From the NCBI RefSeq assembly GCF_026151205.1, contig NC_087075.1:1729911-1793910 (forward strand): 64,000 nucleotides of DNA, in the 5' to 3' direction. Of this stretch, positions 55,926 through 64,000 are shown one piece after another. Numbering within the stretch: position 1 is the stretch's first letter; every line of letters starts with the position of its first letter. The notes below the pieces were generated by a model. It had not been told where the DNA came from and did not search any database. It saw only the letters and a list, made by a program, of their open reading frames with translations. The DNA is from Bolinopsis microptera. Lineage: Eukaryota; Ctenophora; Tentaculata; Lobata; Bolinopsidae. The position numbers and the translations under genes were made by a program.

Positions 55926-57778
55926 ATAGCAATCTTGAGACTGAGCAATTATCTTTCACCTTGACAAAGTATACCAAGACTAAGCAAAACGTGAAACAAT
56001 CAACCAATGATCATTCGAGTTGACTTGTCATATTGCAACCCCCTTCTAAGCTGTTCTTGAGGGACACAATTACAATTAGTACCGAGTTAACAATGAGCTG
56101 AGATGGAACGCCACTCTTTATATATATCATGTATCATAATTAGATTGGGGAGGGGGGCCGTCACAATTATTGCTTAATCTAACCCCAATTAGCTATTAGC
56201 GTGACGTGCCTAAATGTCTCAAGTATATGAGGTCCAACCTTCTCGACACGTCATACTTACTTCAGGTACCAAAACAGTTGCATCATTTCGCGTGCAATTA
56301 ACAGTAGGGTATACAGAGTGGAGAAGCACTGACCTAGTCATGGATGACAGGAACCAGTGGTGCTCAAGTAACAAGTGAGGGACTGTTGTTATAACTTTTC
56401 CTTATCATCACGAGGAATGTTCTAGAGAACTCTAGAGATTACACTTTACAGAGTGGGACAGCCTCAGTTTACTCAGCCAAATTAGCTGGCTGATTATTTA
56501 GATTGTTTGAATCCTTATACCATGCCAGGGACAATAAATGTTCATGACAGTCTTACCTCACGTACCTATCACCTCAGTGACGACATGGTCATAACAACCG
56601 GGAATATTCTCGTTGATTATGATGAATATTTCTTATTTTTTCAAGACGACGATAATATTCGAATAACATATCTCCGACAGAATTCTATCTATAACAAATA
56701 AATGCAAGACAAAAATGATAAACTCCTGTCACAAAACTCGACAACCACGAGATTATCATTTAGACGGTTTCGATAGGGGCAAACAATAAATACAAGCATT
56801 TAGCAGATACTTTCCTAAGCATGTGAGATAAGGAGTAAGATTAATTTAAGTATGCAATTTAACAAGTTTTAAGAAGGTGACTTACAGCTAAATTTACCGA
56901 TTACAATCCCTTTTTTAGTTTGAAATGTCATCGATTGTACAAGTTGAAAATTAATGTATGATAAAATATTCTTCGGATCAAATTAATTTTAATTATCTTA
57001 TATTAACGAATTTATCAATTTTCAATGAAGGTCTCCTTCATAATATATACTGAAGAGTGAAGTGAAGTGAAGTGAAGTGAAGTGCTCATTTCCTTCAATA
57101 AACTTTGAGCTACAATGTTGCGATGTATTGCATTGATTTCCTTAGTTATGATCAGAAAAGGCTCTTCACTAACTTGCACTAACTTTGCAGACAAAACAAC
57201 GCCAGCGCCGATAAGATTAACTACATGCGTTTGGGTATAAATAAATATAGTAAATAAATTCTCACGTCTATTGCACTCTTCGAACGAGAGATCAGTTCTC
57301 AAAGAAAACTTACGATAGACTCAGATTGAAAATATAATACTCACTCGATAGTATATTGTTCTATAGTTCCATTGATATTCATTTTAGACCGAAATAGTTT
57401 ATATTTCTTTGTCTTACTACTCGGCTATTATGAAAAGAAGTGAGACAGAAGAAAAACCGACTGCCCGTAAAATTTCATTTATTAATCCAAATTCAGGATT
57501 GGTAACGAATTGTTAGCCTAATCATGTGCAGACGAAAATTGATCGAATTACGAAGCCTGTTCTGATGAGGTTTGATCAATTATCAGATAAAATTGATCAA
57601 TCTTTAGAATATAAAAATTATCCAAATTCAATTTATCAAACCACTTGTAACTGACGGTCATTGATTTAACAATTTCGATTTTTATACTTCTCATCCATTA
57701 AAACATACTCAAACAACATTTCAAAACAACCTGGAACCACATATTATAATATTTAACCAAACCACACCAAAATGTAAT
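55926..57778. other. Intergenic region, no recognised gene
   Basis: AT-rich DNA with short ORFs only (56507-56701 plus, 57015-57302 minus), neither with a recognisable domain. A short GAAGT-type repeat lies at 57057-57082. Confidence 0.4.
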
Positions 57779-57945
57779 CACAATGTGTCACAATGTGTAA
57801 CAATGTGTAACAATGTGTAACAATGTGTAACAATGTGTAACAATGTGTAACAATGTGTAACAATGTGTAACAGTGTTTACCAATGTGTAACAATGTGTAA
57901 CAATGTGTAACAATGTGTAACAATGTGTAACAATGTGTAACTAAC
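57779..57945. repeat. 10-bp minisatellite AATGTGTAAC just upstream of NECAP
   Basis: About 16 copies of CAATGTGTAA with one CAGTGTTTAC variant end 20 bp before the NECAP start codon. The array therefore falls in the promoter or 5' UTR. Confidence 0.93.
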
Positions 57946-57965
57946 CCTGCCTCCCTCTACCTAGC

Positions 57966-58352
57966 ATGAGTTCCAACTTACCAGATGACTACGAGAGGAT
58001 ACTGCTGGTGAAACCTGTGGTGTCTGTTTACAAGATCCCTGCACGTGGAGCTAATCGCGGAGTCAGGTCTGTTAATTAATAATTAATTAATAATTAACGT
58101 GTATTGTTTGTCTTCTGATGGGGAGGCATATTACTATGACACGTGACAGGAATGAACCAATCAGCTTCCACTGTTAACCAATTAAACCCCAGAGTAACTG
58201 TCACGTGTTAAAAAATATGTCTCACCTCCCCAACACCTCCACATTAATTGTTTGTCTTGTGTTAGGTTTCATCGCTCTTCTTGTTTGTATTATAATACGA
58301 CACACATAAGTTATGATCCGATTTGCTGCATCCTTTACATCTTCTATAGTTT

Positions 58353-58387
<35 letters not shown>

Positions 58388-58723
58388 AATGACTTGGGGA
58401 ATTACGTCAACGATTTTACCCCGAGTCCCCATGATTTTTAGTCCCCATTAGTCCCCAAAAGTCTCCATTAGTCCCCATTTAGATGATTTTTAGTCCCCAT
58501 TAGTCCCCAAAAGTCTCCATTAGTCCCCATTTAGATTTATCCTACTCTTATCTTGGACAAAACATCTCGATCGTATCGTTATTAAACTAACTTGAAAACC
58601 ATAAATAACTGTCAAAAATTCTGGGGACTTATGGGGACAAATGGTGAATTACGTCAACGAGTTGACCTCTAGTCCCCACGATTTTTAGTCCCCATTAGTC
58701 CCCAAAAGTCTCCATTAGTCATT

Positions 58724-58758
<35 letters not shown>

Positions 58759-61700
58759 ATAGTTTCTTATAAACAATACGACAACAACACGTGACAGCAA
58801 CACGTGACAACAACACGTGACAACAACACGTGACAATACAACAAATAAGGCCCTAATGGGGGCTTGATAGGTTATTTTAGAGGCTACATTCGAACGCTCT
58901 ATACCGGCCACCGGCTTTACTATAAATAATGCACTCTTCGTTTCCCCTTAGGTATATAGATATTATATATAGATCATTTGGTGATTTATTGTACTCCGGA
59001 ACCTTCCTGCTTTTATGAAGATTACATTTATTGAGGAAACTAGGGTTTGCATTATCGGTCCAAAATTTTTTATCGCCGATAACCGATAATAATTTTTCAA
59101 TTATCGGCGATAACGATAATTATCGGCGATAAAATTTGGTCAGAACAATTAGCTTATTTTCCATCGATTCAGTGGCTTAATTAATCATACGTTCATGATT
59201 TATAACTTCCGTGATTGAGGGGCATGAATTCCCGAGATATCGTACACAAATTGTTTCGTTTGTTTGAAAGACCACGTGGGCCACCCATAAGGGCTTTGAA
59301 ACCGGTTTATTTAATACAATATAATATAAACGTAAACTGCAATAATATCATAAAATTCCTGTCGATCCTAACTCAAATAATATAAACTGTTGTTAAAACA
59401 ATAATACCACGTGTCACATTATTAAAATATATGATATAATTGTATATAATTGTAAACGCGTAATTTCAAAATAGTCAATTAATCGAAAGTGAAGTGGTAA
59501 TAACAATCTCCCCCTATGACTCCATGATGGATATTAATCGTCATATATCTCCGGCAATTAAGGCCACTCCATTCGTCGAAAGTAAGAGAAAACCGAACTC
59601 CGTCTTTTTTCAACTTAACTAAATCCTGTTTAACTTCATCTTTAGCAGCTTCGTAGAATTCAGATACTTTACCACGAATAGTGTTAGGAGAGCTATGAGC
59701 GACAAGTTTCTTCTCCCGCATGGCATCTCTGATGAAACTGCTGGTTGCAATTTGATTAAAAGAAAGTCTGTCCACAGCCGCTAAACGGCTATACATTTCG
59801 GCTTGAGTTTTCTTTTCGATGTAAGATACTATTAGGGACTAATTTTTTTGGTCGCTTGACTTTGGGGGATGCCGAAGATTTATCATTATTAGCAGCTGCA
59901 TTTTCTATACCGTGTTTAACTCTCAAGTGGTACCAAAGACTAGTGTAAGACCTTTTGGCTGTTGTGCTGAGAAAAGACTTGTCACATTGCATGCAGGCCA
60001 CGTTGTCCCCCTCTTTTCTGAAATGTTTCCAGATCTCGTTGGTTGACATATCAAGATTAATTAGTTTTCCGAGACACAACAGAAAACAGATAACAACTGA
60101 TACGTGTAACGTAATCAATCAACGATATAAGCAAATGAGCGACCCAGGCAAGTTAATCATCGGCATTTCTCAGGGGAGGGGCGTGGAGTGTGGACTGTGC
60201 AGGAGTGTATTGTGTTGTTATGGTGTGTACTGTGTCGGGTTCAAATTATTACCTTATACGGTTGTAACTGAATTGATAGCTTGAAGTGAACAGCTTATCT
60301 GTAATAGGGTGGGGCGAAACTACGGGATACTTATTACAGATTTACCGTTTAAACTTTAATTCCGTTGGATTCAAATATGCAACTATCCCATGAAATATGA
60401 ATACTTTTACATAGTACATACCTTGTTTCACCAATATCTTATGATCAATCTAGTGAAAATGGGAGGTAAGAATCTGCGAGTTAGCTGTAAAGTCTCTAAA
60501 ATTCCGAAATTATTTTTGAAAAGAAATTTCTGAAATTATCGGTTTATCGGTCAGAAATTATCGCCGATAACCGATAACGATTTTACTACGAATTATCGCC
60601 TATAATTTTATCGCCGATATTATCGATTGCAAACCCTAGAGGAAACGATGTAACAGAGTCGATATATTTTAATGTTGCCATGGGGTGACAAGTCCCCATA
60701 CATCGTGGTCTGGTAGTTTCATTGCGTCCTAATATACATAATGTAGGTGTACAGAGGTTTGACTGTACAACAAATGTCATACACCGAGTTTCCTGACATT
60801 TCAATTATACAGGGTGGGCCAAAAGTCAGTGTGCAAACGTTGGGTCTTATACCTCCGCCGTGTTTTATATTTGAGAGCTGTTGCTTTGCAGATGGCATAC
60901 TGTACTTACTGGTTCGAGGATTCCGTCGTCAAAATTTGAAAATTAGAATATTTTAGACCACGCCCATTCAATATTAAAACACCTATATTGTTTTCTCTGA
61001 ACATGCTGAACGCCTTATTTTTTCAGAGACGGTAGATTATCAAATGTTGCATATGATCTGAAAACATGAGGCAAAACGGATTAGAAATGACGAAGTAATC
61101 AAGCATTTTGTGTATCTCGTTAACAATATTGACTGGGTGATTATGTGACACAGTGACACGACAACTTAATTGGGCACCCTTAACAATTCCCATAATGTTT
61201 AACGGGGTAGTTAACGGGGGCACCTTATCACGTGATTAGGTAAACCAATCACCTGATCACACGTAATGAATAAACTCGTTATGCTTCATATCTCGGTCAT
61301 CTGAGAAGCTACAGTTCTAATTCTTTCAGGACAAACGTAATTCGAATGGCCAAACACAATTCAATAACATTTAGCTTGATCCGACTATCCAAACTATCAA
61401 ATAAATGTGAAAATGAACCTCCATTTGAAAAAAATGAACGCGAATATTTTTCGAGTTGACAAATTCCTCGAACCAGTGGTGGTACTAAGTCATACCAGAA
61501 GGAAGTATTTCAATTGGGCACTCAGTGACTGAGCTATTAAGGCCAACGTTTGCACACTGACTTTTGGCCCACCCTGTATATCTAGAATTACCCTTATAGA
61601 AGGTCTTACAAATAGATGGGTAGGATGACTGGGGTATTATTATAATTTTAAAATATTATTTTTTATACATTTACATATAACTTTGTTTGGCAGGGCTGCA

Positions 61701-61794
61701 GACTGGAAGTTAGAGTTCCCAGACTGGAAAGGTAGGATGAGGATTGTAACGTTGGGGGAGAAATGTATTATCAGACTGGAGGATAGTAACAACG
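57966..61794 (+). CDS. NECAP: NECAP, adaptin-ear-binding coat-associated protein, exons 1-2
   Basis: Exon 1 (57966-58066) starts MSSNLPDDYERILLVKPVV and continues SVYKIPARGANRGVR. Exon 2 (61694-61794) continues AADWKLEFPDWKGRM, RIVTLGEKCIIRLEDSN. This is the start of the NECAP PH-like domain: vertebrate proteins share the YExxLxVKPxVSVYxIPxRxxNRGxR and ADWKLxxPDWxGRxRI patterns. NECAPs bind AP-2 and act in clathrin-mediated endocytosis. Phase 2 joins the exons; donors are GTCTGT and GTTAGT. The remaining exons (GELFAQ onwards) were not found before 64000, so the gene continues past the window or is interrupted. Intron 1 (3.6 kb) holds three transposable elements. Confidence 0.9.
58354..58758. 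mobile_element. Foldback element with poly-G/poly-C tips and 8-bp target duplication
   Basis: It begins with 33 G followed by TAATGACT and ends with AGTCATTA followed by 34 C. It is flanked on both sides by ATAGTTTC (58346-58353 and 58759-58766). The interior repeats AGTCCCCATTAGTCCCCAAA several times. An 8-bp duplication suits hAT-type transposition. It has no ORF and is 405 bp. Confidence 0.85.
59041..60638 (-). mobile_element. hAT transposon, internally decayed
   Basis: A 1,598-bp element with terminal inverted repeats TAGGGTTTGCA / TGCAAACCCTA and an exact 8-bp target duplication GAGGAAAC (59033-59040 and 60639-60646). Subterminal regions at both ends carry many copies of TTATCGGCGATAA-like palindromes (59070-59135 and 60535-60625), likely transposase-binding sites. 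The transposase is broken. It lies in NECAP intron 1. Confidence 0.95.
59479..60049 (-). pseudogene. hAT transposase remnant with BED zinc finger
   Basis: It starts MSTNEIWKHFRKEGDNVAC at 60049. The BED finger shows C-x2-C (CMQC) and H-x5-H (HLRVKHG). Around 59790-59830 the frame shifts; the next frame (IEKKTQAEMYSRLAAVDRLS, then FSLTFDEWSGLNCRRYMTIN) is the N-terminal part of a hAT catalytic domain. It ends at a stop after YYHFTFD, so most of the RNase H-like domain and the C-terminal dimerisation region are missing. It cannot encode an active transposase. Confidence 0.88.
60810..61576. mobile_element. Tc1/mariner-like MITE with perfect 34-bp terminal inverted repeats
   Basis: The ends, CAGGGTGGGCCAAAAGTCAG followed by TGTGCAAACGTTGG and its exact reverse complement (61543-61576), are flanked by TA (60808-60809, 61577-61578). 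The interior of 700 bp has no transposase ORF. Perfect end identity suggests recent movement by a transposase encoded elsewhere. It lies in NECAP intron 1. Confidence 0.93.
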
Positions 61795-61960
61795 GTTAGT
61801 TATTTACATTTATTTATTTAGTTAAATCATAAGTTATTTATAAGTTGTTTATAAGTTATTTCATTAATCAAATAAATTGTTTATAAACTTATTTATCAAC
61901 TTATTTATCAACTTATTTGTATTATTAATAAATACAAAAAATTTATTTGTATTGTAACTA

Positions 61961-62165
61961 GGCTAGGTGGCCTAGTGGTTAGAGCATCCGCCTTCTGCGC
62001 AGAAGGTTCAGGGTTCGAATCCCAGTGTCACTTAGTCTAGGGAGTAGCTAAGGATCCATTGGATCTATGTGATCTCCTCGGTCGACTCAGCCGAATGATA
62101 GGAAACTTAATTGAGGGTTAAATGAGGAGGGGTACCTGTTAAAAGTTCAAGAAACTTCCTAGGAT
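61961..62165 (+). mobile_element. tRNA-derived SINE-like sequence
   Basis: The head has a pol III A box (TGGCCTAGTGG) and a perfect B box (GGTTCGAATCC) at tRNA spacing, with a palindromic anticodon-arm region CCTTCTGCGCAGAAGG. The 5' GGCTAGG does not pair with the sequence following the T arm, so it is not a functional tRNA. A tRNA-unrelated body follows (AGTAGCTAAGGATCCATTGG onwards, to about 62165). The right end and target duplication are not resolved. Confidence 0.65.
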
Positions 62166-62724
62166 ACCCCTTCAGTGAATACTGTAAACATAGTGCTATT
62201 AACTATTAACTATATTAACTTATGAATTTATTTACGAAAAGCTGAGTCTCCGTTTAGTTGGAACTGTGCTATATATTTAAAGGTCAAATTTTTAAATTTA
62301 TGAAACTTTGTTTCTTGATATTTAACGAATATTTGGTACTTTAAAGTTTCAAGCTGTGGATGTGCACTGTGTAGGCACATCACGCATGATACATATAATG
62401 CAGACACGACCCATATTTACACTACGCCCTAATTTCAAAATGTATCTACAGACGGACTTCGATTCCTTGAAAATAGACAAATGTATTAATACTATTAAAT
62501 ATATCACAATTGAACGTTGTAGATGATTAATACTTTGAGGAAAAGGTTCTACAGAATCAAAGGATAACTACACCCTACATTAAGATCATACCGTACCTTG
62601 TTAGACCCGTCCTGAATAATAATTATCGTTCAAAACTGCAGTCTCAAAATAATTCTACAACCACTGAATTCTCAGCTTGTATATATTTTGACTACTTCAA
62701 TTCAATATTAACTCAATAATTAAC
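62166..62724. other. Sequence between NECAP exon 2 region and GalNAc-transferase
   Basis: AT-rich DNA with no recognised exon or repeat. NECAP exon 3 was looked for here and not seen. Confidence 0.4.
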
Positions 62725-64000
62725 TTAATTAATATTAACTCGCCGCCACCAAGGCTCATGAATAAACCACCTTTGTCGTATGTCCTCCAAAACGCAGGTC
62801 CTCAACCTCACCCCTCCCTCAGTCTCATCCTCCAATGTAACACACCTGTTAGTTGTAGTGTGCGTGATCTGTGCTGTGGTTACGTTGTATGCAAACATCT
62901 GGGTTGAATAGGGCTTTCTTTCTGTTAGAGATTGTTCATGACAAATGTATGCGATTATTTCTGAGTCGCTGTTCGTGTCTGGGGCATCTAAGCAGTATTT
63001 AGCCCCCACTCCGACGTGTATTGCACCGTTTTTAGAGAAACTCAATAAGTGTGTATCAAAAAAGTAGACATTTTCTTTTCTGCATGATGGCTCCGTACCT
63101 AGTTTACTTCTGACCACAGACAGACAGAATCTCTGAAGATACACTGATTGAATTTCGCCCACGTGCACATAACCGGGGGTATCATAAAACTTGTAATGGT
63201 GACTTGAATGAACATTTTTCAAATACCAATTATAGTCTCTGGGACACTTAGAGTATTCAAACGTCTGCTGCATTACTTGAGCTAATTTGAAAACAGGACC
63301 AAACGAAGCTTTGTCCAAGTAGATTGTATTGAGAAAGAACCTCTGCTCTGCAGGATCCTTGATAAAGTTCGTTATTTCTGCTAAACTCTCACCCTTGAGT
63401 CGGTTCATGAGATCGTTCGATTCTTTCGTGTATCTTTGAAGGGAAATGTCATTACCATTTGTATGAAGAACCTGAGAACAGGGGGGTACCCAAAGTCCAT
63501 CACCACACAACCACACTCTCAGTGCTAACCTGTTATTTTCAATACCCCACGAAGTACTTACTATTGAGGCAGGATACAAGTCTACAAGAGTAGTTTTATA
63601 CGCTGCAAGTGCACCTCCAGCTAAGGACGAAACAAGATATGGTTCGGTTACATTATCTTCCGGCGGTCCTGCAATGTAGAATTGCATATTTTCAAAGCCA
63701 CCGGCCATTTGCATCCCATATGGCTGCACATTATTCATTCTTAGCTCTTCATAATCTTTTTCTCCCATCATGTGGACTAATGGGATTGCCACAGCTGCTG
63801 ATTTATGTTTTAAAATGTCTAGCAGTGGTTGCAGCCATATTTCTGAGACCTCCATGTGACTGTCCAAGATAGCTATAACGTCACCTGTAGCCGCACGTAT
63901 TCCTGCATAGCGTGCGTTAGCTATACCTACACTAACGTTGTTCCTAATCATACGCACGGGAATACCAAAAACCCTACAATATTCCAGTATCTCTAGACTG
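62725..64000 (-). CDS. Polypeptide N-acetylgalactosaminyltransferase-like, C-terminal part
   Basis: Open to the window edge, so the N-terminus is missing. The frame upstream of the first ATG (63957) continues with LEYCRVFGIPVRM. About 425 aa are visible. The metal-binding motif is DSHMEV (family DSHxE). Next come LVSSLAGGALAAYK (family GGxxA) and WGIENNRLALRVWLCGDG, then PCSQVLH, the usual end of the catalytic part. A ricin-type lectin domain follows, with TNRCVTLEDETEG and QRWFIHEPWW. These enzymes start mucin-type O-glycosylation in the Golgi by moving GalNAc from UDP-GalNAc to Ser/Thr. WGI for WGG and VLH for VGH are departures from the consensus, so activity is not certain. No intron lies in this part. 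Confidence 0.88.
   Translation of the reverse strand, partial: SLEILEYCRVFGIPVRMIRNNVSVGIANARYAGIRAATGDVIAILDSHMEVSEIWLQPLLDILKHKSAAVAIPLVHMMGEKDYEELRMNNVQPYGMQMAGGFENMQFYIAGPPEDNVTEPYLVSSLAGGALAAYKTTLVDLYPASIVSTSWGIENNRLALRVWLCGDGLWVPPCSQVLHTNGNDISLQRYTKESNDLMNRLKGESLAEITNFIKDPAEQRFFLNTIYLDKASFGPVFKLAQVMQQTFEYSKCPRDYNWYLKNVHSSHHYKFYDTPGYVHVGEIQSVYLQRFCLSVVRSKLGTEPSCRKENVYFFDTHLLSFSKNGAIHVGVGAKYCLDAPDTNSDSEIIAYICHEQSLTERKPYSTQMFAYNVTTAQITHTTTNRCVTLEDETEGGVRLRTCVLEDIRQRWFIHEPWWRRVNIN

Noticed and set aside
61961-62035. Functional tRNA gene
   Set aside because: A and B boxes are good but the acceptor stem does not pair; more likely a SINE head.

Overview
This window looks like AT-rich nuclear DNA from an invertebrate animal, possibly an early-branching one such as a cnidarian. 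That placement is an inference. It rests on an intron-dense EGF/YWTD receptor gene, an intronless class A GPCR, a CR1-type LINE whose ORF1 carries CCCH zinc fingers, hAT and Tc1/mariner-like elements, and the adaptor gene NECAP. Nothing bacterial or viral was recognised.

From 194 to 44244 the minus strand carries one very large gene, an LDL-receptor-related (LRP-like) receptor. It was rebuilt here from 38 exons whose splice phases join correctly at 36 of 37 junctions. It starts with a signal peptide (44244), then runs propeller 1, EGF, propeller 2, two EGFs, propeller 3, two EGFs, propeller 4, a Cys-poor region I cannot name, and another EGF, and then leaves the window on the left. About 1,500 residues are visible, with no LDL-A repeat, transmembrane segment or tail. 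Starting directly with a propeller recalls LRP5/6/Arrow, but the subfamily is not settled.

The introns are largely minisatellites. In many cases the repeat array begins exactly at a splice site, and the repeated unit contains the splice site plus a piece of the exon. Exon 27 is the clearest case: a 60-bp unit places six in-frame 5' splice sites in a row. The same signature appears in an unrelated small gene at 55.8 kb. I regard this as the main novel observation of the window.

Elements sitting in the LRP introns are a CR1 LINE with both ORFs open (about 440-4848, antisense to the gene), a CR1 3' fragment (38.1 kb), a TTAA-bounded foldback element (33.6-34.3 kb) and a TA-flanked MITE (39.8-40.4 kb).

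From 44.2 to 52.1 kb no gene is recognised; the stretch holds short dispersed and duplicated repeats. An intronless GPCR lies on the minus strand at 52122-53117, between two diverged copies of a repeat. A two-exon gene for a small secreted protein of unknown family lies at 55075-55845 (minus).

From 57.97 kb the plus strand carries the first two exons of NECAP. Its first intron has collected a foldback element with homopolymer-G tips, a decayed hAT copy and a mariner-like MITE; the last three have clear target-site duplications or TA flanks. A tRNA-derived SINE-like sequence follows exon 2. At 62725-64000 the minus strand holds the C-terminal part of a polypeptide GalNAc-transferase, apparently nested in, or next to, the unfinished NECAP gene.
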